From Echinarachnius parma (lineage: Eukaryota; Echinodermata; Echinoidea; Clypeasteroida; Echinarachniidae), in contig JBAMJV010004328.1 in NCBI GenBank assembly GCA_037951105.1, positions 56,001-120,000 of the forward strand: 64,000 nucleotides of DNA, in the 5' to 3' direction. Made by a program: the position numbers and the translations under genes. A model generated the notes under the pieces. It saw only the letters and a program-made list of their open reading frames with translations. It did no database searches and was not told the DNA's origin. This document shows positions 9,889 through 20,054 of this stretch, piece after piece (the first letter of the stretch is position 1; the number at the start of each line of letters is the position of its first letter).

Positions 9889-11209
9889 TTATATAAAAAT
9901 ATTGTTCTGTTCATCATTTGGTCTTATAAATATATGATTTATACTTAATATATTATCATAGCGATGTATATCAATTTTGATTTTTTTAAAGCTTAAAATA
10001 TTCATGCAAAATACAAGTAAAATGAATCAATTTATCAAGGCTCAAGCCCCAGCGCAGCAGCCCCAGGCCGGCCCAATATATACAACGTTAGCATGCAGCA
10101 TGTTCACGCAGCGCATATGTGCAAATGCACAATGATGATGTATTGGGCCATTCTTGGTCACGTGTGTGATCCAAAATATGAATTTTAAAAAATAGGATGC
10201 TAGTAATATTTCAGTAAGTATAGGAGGTATGATGATGTGAACTTCATATGACTTACATATGTTGAAGTCTTTCAAGTGTAACACAAAAGATTTTATTTAG
10301 ATTACATTACCCAAGGACAGAGGTCAAATGGCATCGGTCCCGTGTGTGACTTTGCACGGGAGCATTTTTTAAGAAATTTTTAAAAACTCAATTTCACTTT
10401 GGAAATCCTGTGAGATATGAAAAGTATGTTCATCAGACTACAGGTATAAAAATATGTTAGTAAGAAAATGGTACCAAAAATTTGTTTACTCAAACAATTG
10501 TTTTTTAATGTATGTTATTATGTGGGGATGTCTGGGTCACGTGTGTGACATTTTGGCCTGGTCACGTGTGTGACATGTGCAATATGAATGGAAATGGGAA
10601 TTTTACAAATATCAGGTTTAGATAATTACATAAAGTTCAATTGTCACAAAGTTGGTATCAACATGTACAGGAGAGTAAAAGAAATAAGCTAGCTTGATTA
10701 CTTTTGGAGTTATGAATTTTTTTGAATTATTGAAATATGTAAATTTATGCAAATGAGTAAGAAATTTTCAATATTTAGTATAAAATATACATTTTATAAA
10801 ACCTTAGAAATTGATCTTTCTAATAATGGAATAAAACAACTGAAAAAACAAACTTCACTTTTTCCAAAAAAGTTTCACTTTTCAAAGAATGGCCCTATTA
10901 ACAAAACGTCAACAAACAACATGTGCACGGTACTATGCTGGCGCAGCAAATCGCATGCCGTGTTCCAAAAAGCGCGCGTACACTGCTTTGGCCGGAAGAG
11001 GATAACGACCTTTGACCATTTTCATCTGTATTTTCTCCCATTTTTCCCCCCGAACTATTTCATGCTGCCCGTTTCATCGAAGTGATACCGATAGAAAGAG
11101 AATTTCTCCTGCTGTTGAGAATTTTGCTAATGTTGTAGGAGAATTTAATCGTCTATTTCTCTTCTTTTCATCGGCTATTCTATCGGCTATTTCCCCTCTG
11201 TCGCTTTCA
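9889..11209. other. Spacer with repeated TCACGTGTGTGA motif
   Basis: No gene is recognised. TCACGTGTGTGA occurs exactly at 10158-10169, 10537-10548 and 10562-10573, with a variant (TCCCGTGTGTGAC) near 10338. The motif is itself an interrupted inverted repeat (TCAC-N4-GTGA). Small ORFs here show no recognisable domain. Confidence 0.4.
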
Positions 11210-11272
11210 TGGTGCACGTTTCATCGGATGCGTCCAGACGCATCCGATGAAAAGTAGTGCACCATGAAAGCG
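11210..11272. repeat. Perfect-stem hairpin
   Basis: CTTTCATGGTGCACG and TTTCATCGGATGCGTC are followed by their reverse complements, giving a stem of about 30 bp with a very small loop. It may be the tip of a foldback element. Confidence 0.7.
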
Positions 11273-11274
11273 AC

Positions 11275-11586
11275 ATTACAAAAGAGGTTTTTAAATAGTT
11301 GTTGATCATGTCTCTATCGAATCTTTATTCAACAAAACATCACATGCACATTATTTAATTTAAAATGGATAAAACCAATGAGTTTTGAGAGAGTGCCCTA
11401 TTGAGTTTTAACGGCTCTTTTTAATGATAACAGGCTTTTTACTTACCTAGTCATTTGTAATTTTGTATTCTTTTCAAGCATGGTGGAGTTATAACTGTTA
11501 GTTTGTAATGTAATGGTGCATGTTTTGGTTACTAAAATTCAGTTTGACCAAAACTGTACTCTATTAACCAGAACTCAACTATCCCT
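11275..11586 (-). mobile_element. Partial AGGGATAGTTGAGTA-family MITE, inverted
   Basis: The right end reads ACTCAACTATCCCT followed by TTAA (11587-11590), and the sequence is the reverse complement of the 7329 and 28594 elements. I cannot locate an opposite terminus in the expected place. The same TTAA is unoccupied in units C and D (TTTTAACAAATGC near 31277 and 46277). Confidence 0.55.
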
Positions 11587-12307
11587 TTAACAAATGCACT
11601 TGAGTAAAGTTATCGATCAGATTCACTTTTATACAACCATGATGCAGTTAAACCCGAACACTAACCCTAAACCTAATCCGAACCTGATCATTGTATTCTA
11701 ATTAAAACAAATTTGGTACATGTTTATTACAGTGGATTACTAAACACTAACTTCAACTGTCTGGCTTTGTAGCCGACTGTTCAAAATGCCCATATTGGCT
11801 GTGTGTATGCATGATCTGTCTCAGTTTGGCCGAAAAGGGCGTAATTTTTCACGTGTTTGCAAACAAAAGGGTTTAAAATGTTGTTACTTTTGTAGGCTAA
11901 TTTGTACCCATTGTTGTGTTACAAAGGGTATGATTTGTTGAAAATGTGCTCAAAACGCTGCAAATATGGGGTAATTTTTCACCTGAGAGAGATCATGTGT
12001 TAGTACACCTTTGAATATGAAGTGACACTACTCGGTCAAAGTGCTTGATGGTAATGAGATACAAATAGCCCTTACATTTTTGCTCGTTCCCTGCATGGTC
12101 ATATGAAATACATGTATCATGAAACCTTCACCTTCACTCAATGGATATATCATTATCAGACTACAACACATTTAATGCATATTTTTAACTTAGTTTTTTA
12201 TCACTAGATCCCTTTCAATGACGTTTCCAATGCGCATGAACTAATACATTAATGCAACATTTATATTGATCAAGTCGTTGATTCTCTCCTCCTTTTGCAA
12301 CCTACAG
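11587..12307 (+). other. Gene B leader region, ending at a 3' splice site
   Basis: It is homologous to 31276-38529 and 46270-54154 after removing insertions there. It therefore holds the empty sites for the 791-bp foldback (TA at 11758-11759), the solo LTR (near 12178) and the satellite insertion (near 12205). It ends CCTACAG at 12307. Confidence 0.6.
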
Positions 12308-12331
12308 ATGATGTCCTTCATGCAGTATTGA
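12308..12331 (+). other. Seven-codon leader ORF, in frame with gene B
   Basis: It reads MMSFMQY then TGA, immediately after the splice acceptor, with three codons before the gene B ATG. The arrangement matches unit A, although four of seven codons differ in sequence between units. Confidence 0.45.
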
Positions 12332-12340
12332 TGCATAACC

Positions 12341-14149
12341 ATGGCTTCAACCTCCACAGGTGGTACCAAACGCAGAAAAGAGAAGGGTGCAGGCAGTGCA
12401 TTGTGCAATGGGATCAAACTAACGGCCCTTCTGAACAGTGGAGAGATAGAGAAAATCTGTGACTTGAAGGCATTTATTGCAAATTGTAAAGAAGGGATCA
12501 GGATTGATGCAAGTTGCTTACATGATGACAAGACCCCTCTGATGATAGCCTGTGAAAAGCTGCAGCCTGACAATGTGAAGTTTCTGCTTGCCCTTGGTGC
12601 AAATCCTAATGCTACATGCATTTTTGAACATACCCCCATGTACTATGCTTGCAGTCGGGAGGCGCCCTTACACCATTCATATGACCTTGAAGACATTCAT
12701 CATTCAGAGGAGGCAATTAGGGAGCTTGAAGCAAGGATTCAGATCATCCAGTTACTCCTGGAACATGGTGGCACCATTGAGCATGGTGTCTTGTTTGGTG
12801 AAGATACGCTCAGTCCACCCTGCATAGCTGCTGTCAACGGCATGAAAGATGTTGTCACATTTTTCGAGTCGGTGCACAACAATGTTGAGCAACTTCCCAA
12901 CATCGACCTTGTGAAGGCGTACCAGCTTTTGGGCGTTTCCTTTACCATTCTTGATGGAAGTGAAGAATTGGATCAAGATTATGCTCTTGATGCTCAAGCA
13001 TGTTTTGACAAGGCGGATGAGCTTTATCGGGAGAAACACAGGAAACCACCCCCAGATGCCAAAACAAAGTTTGAAGAATGTTTCCACATGGAAGAAGGAG
13101 AATATGAAGGGCCTGATGGCACAAAACACCAAAGATACGACAAGAACACCAATTTGCGTGTCAAAGGCATAATCATAGGTGAACAATTCTTGCCAAGTGA
13201 AGTAAAAGATTCACACCTTTGGGAAGAAGTCTTTGTCTTTGCTTTGGATGAGTTGTTTGAGCATGGAAGCGTCCAGACCAGCTTCAGGATCCTTCAATAT
13301 GCAATTGACTTGGAGAAGAGGAATGCTATAAAACCTGGGAAAACTCTGTCAGCCCTCACAAATCATATCCTAGAAACAGTGACGGAAATATCAAGTGATA
13401 TGATGGATGTTGTATGTCAGCTGGTAGATATTCATTCAAATTATCCAGAGTACACTGATCTCTTTATTACAGACACATTATCATCACTGGCAGATGTGCT
13501 GGTTGAAATTGCCTGCTTTACCATAGAGGCAAGGCATGTGGACCTTCTTCTTCAAACAGTCAAGAAAATTGTCCAGGTTGGTAGGAGAAGGATCAAGCAA
13601 ACAAAGTTTTCGGTGACCCTGAGGACCCTTGAAGCTGTGACTGTGAATTTCGTCTTGGACATGGGTACTGGAGAGACCAGATCAGAGGAAGCTCGATTGA
13701 TTCGCATCTTGAGTGAGCTGCTTGCGTGCGACCAGTGTGTATCCGCCAAGTCCACAGCACACAATTCCGGAACTATGCTGCACATCCTGATGACCATCTC
13801 CTTTGTGGCTGTTCGCATCCCTCACTTTGTTGTCACTGTAGCGAAGCTTCTTGTCCGATATGGGTGCCCTATTGATGCGAAGAATGCCTCTGGTAGCACT
13901 GCAAAGGACACACTGGTTCATGTTTGGCGTCGCCACGGCCTGGATGTCAGAATGCCATCCGAGTATGCAGAACTGATGCAACTCCTTAGCCCACCCTCCT
14001 CTCCGCTCTCTCTGGAAGAGCAGGCAGCGAGATGTATTCTCCGCAAGAGGGTCACGTTCAAAGAGAGGCTTCCACCAATCATCTGTGCCCTCATCGATGG
14101 ACAGAGAGTCATCAGAGACATCTCAGAGCTAGACCTTCCTGAACTTTGA
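12341..14149 (+). CDS. FEM1-like ankyrin protein, copy B
   Basis: 602 residues in one exon, same architecture as copy A: ankyrin-type segments in the first ~175 residues, the NLRVKGIIIGEQFLP motif in the helical middle, and a BC box SLEEQAARCI (557-566) with a CUL2 box LPPIICALI about ten residues later. The predicted role is a substrate receptor that docks on elongin B/C and CUL2. It differs from A at the second ankyrin segment (EAPLHHSYDLEDIHHSEEAI replaces the KTPIHQFCDPEKIRKSEKKI type) and is three residues shorter near 365-380. It shares these features with copy C, its closest relative. The N-terminal ~90 residues are copy-A like. The start follows an in-frame TGA and ACC. It ends in LDLPEL, like A and C. 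Confidence 0.8.
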   Translation: MASTSTGGTKRRKEKGAGSALCNGIKLTALLNSGEIEKICDLKAFIANCKEGIRIDASCLHDDKTPLMIACEKLQPDNVKFLLALGANPNATCIFEHTPMYYACSREAPLHHSYDLEDIHHSEEAIRELEARIQIIQLLLEHGGTIEHGVLFGEDTLSPPCIAAVNGMKDVVTFFESVHNNVEQLPNIDLVKAYQLLGVSFTILDGSEELDQDYALDAQACFDKADELYREKHRKPPPDAKTKFEECFHMEEGEYEGPDGTKHQRYDKNTNLRVKGIIIGEQFLPSEVKDSHLWEEVFVFALDELFEHGSVQTSFRILQYAIDLEKRNAIKPGKTLSALTNHILETVTEISSDMMDVVCQLVDIHSNYPEYTDLFITDTLSSLADVLVEIACFTIEARHVDLLLQTVKKIVQVGRRRIKQTKFSVTLRTLEAVTVNFVLDMGTGETRSEEARLIRILSELLACDQCVSAKSTAHNSGTMLHILMTISFVAVRIPHFVVTVAKLLVRYGCPIDAKNASGSTAKDTLVHVWRRHGLDVRMPSEYAELMQLLSPPSSPLSLEEQAARCILRKRVTFKERLPPIICALIDGQRVIRDISELDLPEL

Positions 14150-14585
14150 GGATGACAAAGCATCTGCCAGATGAATACATGTAGCTCAGATGACTGTTGT
14201 CCTAACTTGTTGGATGTGTGGGATGAAAATATTTTGTCAACGAATGTGATGCAAAATTGGCTTCACTTAACATTTCCATCAATTCCAGTGTCTATTGACA
14301 CTCAAAAGACTGAGACTTTGCACTTGAGAAGAACATCCAGATTTGGGTAGATTTAAGTAAAATACAAGATTACTATCCAGAAAATGTTCTTCATACATAG
14401 TTTGTTAATCTTTCAACATATATGTAAAATTATCTTTGAAAGCAAGTTAGGTTTGCCAATAGTGTAGCATCATCAGACACATTAGTCCTGAGGTTAGACT
14501 TTGCTCTTGAAAGAGATTTGTGTAAATTTTAAAGACTGCGATGCAGGTGTGCACTTTCTTTACCAAATCTCAAGTATCCCTTTAA

Positions 14586-15217
14586 AGGGACTGTCCCTCT
14601 TTTTACAAAATGTCTGAACAGTTTCCAGTTGACAGATGGGGATGAATGTAACACACACAAAAAAATCAGATCGAACAGCCCTGTAATTTGGATTCTACGG
14701 ATAAAAAACGAATGCGTCCCTCCATCAAACTATATATCGGTCAATAAAATTTAACTGATTTAGCATAATATTACAACAATATTGTACGTATTCTTATAAA
14801 GGTATTGTGAAGCCGACATATGTAAAGGTATGTCACGGAAAAAATCTTAAAAAAGAAGAATATGTAATTACATGTAGTCAGTTTAAGCTAGGTTTGGTTA
14901 TTTTGTTTAATATTTGGTCATGCTATTAGTATATGCGTGCGGGTGATCACGTAGCTAGCGCGGGTCGCGTAGGGGTCACGCATATCGTTGTGGTACTTCG
15001 TGGAATCCGTGTACGAACTTCCTCACTGGGTGAATACCCGTAAATGCACAATTAACCGTTGGTTGTCGTTTTATTAGTTTTAGGTCTATAAACTTCACGA
15101 AAAAGAGATTTCAAACCCTAATTTTTTAAGGCATGCTATTAAATGACATTTTCTTTCATATATGACAATAACCTCACATAATTTTGAAATTTGGCTTGCA
15201 AAAAAAGGGAATGTCCC
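14586..15217. mobile_element. TTAA-flanked MITE, AGGGACTGTCCCT family
   Basis: Ends AGGGACTGTCCCTC and GGGAATGTCCCT, with TTTAA on both sides (14581-14585, 15218-15222). Unit A carries the empty site TATCCCTTTAAGTGG at 2985-2999. Copies at 40814-41445 (same locus in unit C) and 57059-57508 (independent). Confidence 0.75.
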
Positions 15218-15550
15218 TTTAAGTGGATTGAGCCATATGCCGATTTATTTAGCTTTCTTTTCTCCATATTGTTGCTGCAGTACATTTCACACCTCTAATC
15301 TAACGATTTGCCTGGCCTAGCTACTCTGTTTTAATTTGGTATTTAGCAGTTTAAGTTCGAATTTCGAAATACCATAATTATTCTGGCTGTTTAATTTCGA
15401 GAGTATGAAACACATTGTTAGTGCAGAGGTATTGCTGTATATCAAGTAACAAATTGCTTGAATAATTTTGTTTTAATAATAATTAATGATTACTGTGTAA
15501 TTACATGTTAATAAGATGAACAGTTCATTTCTAAAGAAGTTGATTGTTAA

Positions 15551-16037
15551 AGCCCAAGTCCAGTTATGGGAAAGTAGCCGAATACATCTATATTGATCAA
15601 TAATCAATATTGTTGAATATGTATTGAAATAGGGCTTGTGTGGTAAAATCCGAACCTAAGCATCGTTAGATACAGAAATATCGGAAGAAATCCAATATCC
15701 GCCTGTGAAATTCATAAATCCACCGCCCGTTCAGACCTGTCCGCGCCGCTAGTGCTGGGGGAGATATTGACAACCTAGGGACAAGCCCGTATAGCGAACA
15801 CCTCGTGTAATTGCACGTGGTCGTAATACACATAGCGTATGAGCGATTCCGCGTTGGCGATATCTATCCGGTCTAGATCAATTTATAATTTTGCAAATAT
15901 ATCAATTAGTAGGCGGTTTCTTGGCCAAATTTGTATAATCTCATGTTAGTAAAACTATGTTCTGTCACTTGGTTGGTAATAAGAGCGTACATTTCATTTT
16001 TAGGGGGTTGGGCGTTTCCCACTACTGTCCTTCATCT
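15551..16037. mobile_element. TTAA-flanked MITE, AGCCCAAGTCCAG family
   Basis: Flanked by TTAA (15547-15550 and 16038-16041); ends AGTCCAGTTATGGGAAAG and the related complement of GGGCGTTTCCCACTACTGTCC. It occupies the same TTAA that a different family occupies in unit A (3350). Same insertion in unit C at 41787-42273. Confidence 0.65.
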
Positions 16038-16715
16038 TTAATATGATTATTGTGAGATATGATGCAATTTTGAACCATATACATGCATGTAGGCTAATGC
16101 AAATCTTTATCTAGCTGCATTATACTAAGTCATGTAAGAAGGCAAGCAGTAAATAGTATTTGGCAGTTTCAATTGTCTGTGAATTTGTATGAAAACAGTT
16201 CAGATCTGTCATTCATTTGAATTGAATCGTCATCATTGCAAGATGTGAAGCAGAATTGGGCCGTTGTCACTTTCTTCCCCTATATGCGATGTTGCTTCAT
16301 AGATATATCTCAATTCTCAAACAAACCTATATTAGCCTATACATGGATTCACCATTGACAAATGGTCTTACAGAAGTTCCAAAATGTCTGATAATTAGTT
16401 GTGAAAACGGTTACATAAAAACATTATTCAGTTTGTGAAATTCCAATTGTTTGAAATGCAAGCAGATTGATTGTTGGATGTTGCTCATTTCGGCATGTAG
16501 CTGGCTGTGCTGGTTAGACATTTATATTGCATGTTTTTGCTACCTTGAACTTTGTTTGTTATATTCCATCTGCAGCTGTTCTGAGATTATAATGTGATCA
16601 TTTTGTATGATCAAAACACATATTTTTATTTGCTTGTATTTTTTTCTTGCAGTAATTGAGTGATCAATGCCCATTATGTGCTAGGTGGTGAATCAAATAT
16701 TGACACTTTTGATGT

Positions 16716-16785
16716 ATGTGTCTGTAATTGTATGTGCGCAAGTATGTGTGTGTGTATGTGTGTGTAGGGGTGTGTATGTGTGCAC
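16716..16785. repeat. GT-rich microsatellite, unit B
   Basis: Shorter counterpart of 4756-4882. Confidence 0.75.
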
Positions 16786-16807
16786 ATCTTTTGGGTGGGC
16801 CAGTTCT

Positions 16808-16952
16808 GGGCCCCCATTTCATAAAACTGATGTCCCAATTATTGAAACTAGTAGGTCAACAGCCAATCAGCACAGAACATTGAAGCTGTTGTTGGTAGTT
16901 ACAATAATTGGGCACTTGCAACTATTGCAAAAGTGTTATGAAACGGGGGCCC
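16808..16952. mobile_element. Foldback MITE with GGGCCCCC ends, unit B
   Basis: Orthologous insertion to 4915-5059, same inverted termini. Confidence 0.7.
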
Positions 16953-17355
16953 TGAAGTTTATATATTATTATTAGTCAATCTCTGTGGCAATTGTGGTCT
17001 TTGGATTACCAAATGTCTCCTCTTTATACACAAATCTACCAGGGATGCTAAGTCGGCCATGAAGTAATGAATATGATATAATATAAAATAATATAATTTT
17101 CACAGTAAACGTTCATAACCCCATAACAAATATTTTGGTCAAGACACACAATACGCGTGCCCCATCCTTAGTCCAACAAACCCAAACTTAAGCAACTTGG
17201 ACCCTGGTACTATTTATTGGCCACATCAATTTGCGGGATGTTGCCTAGATGTCATGCTATCTCAAACGAAAGAAGGAGAAGACGTATACAGATCAAACAA
17301 GAATATGCACATATCTTACTTAGATGTAGAACAACTGGCTAAATTCTTCGTTTAA

Positions 17356-17901
17356 AGTCATACCTGTAAAGTGTCCAAATCCACGAAAATTACTTGGAGC
17401 TTCCTCGTTTCTCTTCTACCGTGTTGTTTAGCTTATGGTAAAAGAAGAATAAAATAGGGTTTGATTTTTTCAAATGTCCCTTTAGTATGAAGATAATTAT
17501 CATTTAAATCTTTTATTTCAATCACGTTGATTAACGCTTTTGATAAAAAGTACAATTGTCCTAGCTGAGAACGTCCGCATGCAGCACCGTGAGAACATTC
17601 CGGAGATTGAACTTTGAGCCGAGCGAGTACAAATTCCACGAATTCTGTAGTACGTGTGTAAACATATCACGGGTGCGAATATCTCAAACGGATCATTCAT
17701 TACTGCGACAAATGTATGGCAGACCATCAGTATTCGGTGATAAAATATGAACTCAATATTCGTTTTTTTCACTAGGTAAACAGTGTTCGTTTTCTTTCAA
17801 ACTTTCACAAATCTTTCAATTGTATTTTACAATGATATTGATATAGGATTGAAGTCTCAAATGTCATTTTGTGCAATATCTGACACTTTACAGGTATCAC
17901 T
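17356..17901. mobile_element. TTAA-flanked MITE, AGTCATACCTGTAAAG family
   Basis: Ends AGTCATACCTGTAAAGTGTC and GACACTTTACAGGTATCACT, flanked by TTAA (17352-17355, 17902-17905). Units A and C have the empty site (ATAACGTATGTGG near 5462, AACGTTTATGTGG near 43607). Further copies inside the hAT-like element at 35629 and 51192. Confidence 0.75.
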
Positions 17902-18147
17902 TTAATGTGGAAGACGATACTTCTAGACTCAATCATTTGAAGATAAGATAGAAACTTATCATTCAAGGTACTTTTGGGCTATAACTTGTAACTCATAGTT
18001 GTCTGCTTATTAGAACAATGAATCAATAGTTCCTTGGAGATTTCAGTGATGTTAAAGGAATCGCAATGAACCCCATGTCCACATGGAATGAGACTCTGAC
18101 ATTTGTGTAAACATGTACATTCATACTATAACTGTAATAAACCTATA

Positions 18148-18536
18148 CCGTGTGCTTCACACTAAGGGCCAGAATGTGAACACATTGTGCTTTACACTAT
18201 GGGCCACGGTGAAAATACATTGTGCTTCACACTATGGACTACAATGTGAACTCGGTGTGCATGAAACCCGCATGAAACAATGGGACACACAGTGAACACG
18301 TAAGTGTGCCTCGAACTATATACATGGGCCAAAATGTAAACACAGTGTGCTTCGAAATATGTGCCACAATGTAAACACAGCTAGTGTGCTTCACACTATG
18401 GGCCAATGTGAACACAGTGTGCTTCACAGGACCACAATGTGAACACGGTGTGCTTCGCATTATGGGCCACAGTTTTAACAGAGCGTGCTTCACACTAAGG
18501 ACCACAATGTGAACACAGTGTGAACACAGGACCATG
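18148..18536. repeat. 35-bp minisatellite, unit B
   Basis: Same family as 5936-6760, with fewer units and without the hAT-like interruption. Confidence 0.75.
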
Positions 18537-18663
18537 CAGTCTGTAAAACAAATTCGGAGCCGTGACCAAGTACTTTCAAAATTTTCAAGCCCACTACTAC
18601 TAGAGATCTACCCCCCCTCCCCCCCCCCCCCCCCCCTGGGTACGCCTATGGATTCACTAGTCT
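18537..18663. mobile_element. Degraded poly-C element remnant
   Basis: Corresponds to the right half of the element at 44697-44855 (the CAAATTCGGAGCCGTGACC segment, C-run, GGTACGCCTATG end). The left terminus is missing here. Confidence 0.5.
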
Positions 18664-19449
18664 ATACCAAAGACGCTTAATGGAAAGACCGACCACTGTA
18701 CACTTATCCTGTACAAAGTGAATGGGCAGAGCGCGATGTACAAAATTAACACGCACTTTGATACGCAGGCTTTTCATTATGACGTCACAATAACAATGTT
18801 TACTTCGCCTGACTAAAAATAACTTCAAGAACACGTGATAAAGTTTGATGACCCCAAATTTGCATATCGCGCGTGAAATTTGTTTTGCGCACTTGGATGC
18901 GCGTACAATAATAAAGAATTAAATAAAGACAGTGCGCGGACTGAGCGCGCGTTAACATTAAAATACGCGAGTAGCCATTGCCATTTTTTCTCTACACGGT
19001 AAGATCTTTAAATTTCAAAAAATATATTTCTCACAGCTATAATTCTAAACGCAAAAACGCGATCGACAATAATTTTAAAATATTTTTAACTAAACAAAGA
19101 CAAAATTAAATAAGCAAAACAATGTGTCCCCTAGGTGTACCCAACTTGGAGATAAGCTGATGTTCAATCGTCATACTAGCCTGAATTTGCCGAGTTTAAG
19201 TAAGTACGTTTTGATCCTTATTTTTGTTTAAATTAATACTAACAAAGGGAACATTTGTTCAAAAAAAGCTCATCGACAATAATTTTAAAATGTTTTTTCA
19301 TTAATTAAAATGAACAAGATTCAGTACTGTACCCAAACCCCTGGGTGTACCCAACTTTCTTTTAAGCTCGATTTGAATCTTCATTCTGTTTGAAGGGACA
19401 TCGCTGCGCGACCGGCAGTGAGCTGTCTTGTAATTCTACAGTCTTTGTC
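18664..19449 (+). mobile_element. hAT-like non-autonomous element, unit B
   Basis: Flanked by GTCTATACC on both sides; unit C shows the uninterrupted CTAGTCTATACCCAGTGG near 44867. Short termini AAAGACG and GTCTTT are inverted. The 8-9 bp duplication fits hAT. Interior is AT-rich with GCGCGC palindromes and no coding potential. An inverted relative occupies 1-436. Confidence 0.65.
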
Positions 19450-19627
19450 TATACCCAGTGGGCATATCAGATAACAACAATGTACATTGTATCAACCATT
19501 CATCTCTTACTAGGTAGATCCCACGTCCAATATTGATTGATTGTAATTATTTTGTATTCTTATTGGTATGTTGTAGCCTACTGCCGTCCTACTCCGAATT
19601 ACGACGCTGTGCAGAGCTAGCGACGCT

Positions 19628-19875
19628 GCACAGAGCGCGTTGATAGCGCCATCTGTCGGTATCAGTCCGAATACAACTTTATAATCATAACATAAAACAT
19701 GTGCATGCTCGCGCTCAGCATGCATGCATGGCAGATCGAGAGCTCAGCAACGAGCTCAGATATAGATACACCGTACCCATGCATAATTTGCATGGCTACA
19801 GAATATTTACAAATTTGCACTTTGCAGGTGGTATACTCGACTCAGGACACAGAATTGATTCTCAGAGAAAAGAAG
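19628..19875 (+). promoter_or_regulatory. Candidate promoter and leader exon for gene C
   Basis: GATAGCGCCATCTGTCGG, then TTTATAAT (19678-19685), then the exon-like block 19828-19875 bordered by TTTGCAG and GTGAGA. Counterpart of 8000-8199 and 45060-45248. If real, the intron to the acceptor at 38529 is ~18.6 kb and contains the 10.78-kb element. Confidence 0.35.
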
Positions 19876-20054
19876 GTGAGATTGTACTGTAAGTGTAACT
19901 TGTTTCGTGCACTGCATATTATTGCTTCAATCATACTCTGTTCAGATGGCAACTATCAATCACATTCGCAATTTATTTAACAAAAGTGAATTGTGTAGAA
20001 CAAAGTACATATGGGCCTCAACGCGACAAAAGGGGTCTTAGCGCGCGGCATATA

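Larger units (their letters stand above)
14150..16715 (+). other. Gene B 3' region
   Basis: Nearly identical to 40378-42950. It carries the frameshifted remnant of the gene D C-terminal extension just after the stop and two TTAA-flanked MITEs (14586-15217, 15551-16037). The distal AATAAA of unit A is not preserved, so the poly(A) site is unclear. Confidence 0.5.
12200..20012 (+). repeat. Tandem unit B block, near-copy of 38420-45388
   Basis: Gene, 3' flank, two MITEs, microsatellite, foldback and minisatellite are in the same order with few substitutions. Differences are unit-B insertions at 17356 and 18664 and the unit-C element at 44697. Confidence 0.85.

Noticed and set aside
11655-11690. 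Telomere-like AACCCTAA words
   Set aside because: Only one or two degenerate units, repeated in paralogs as ordinary unit sequence.
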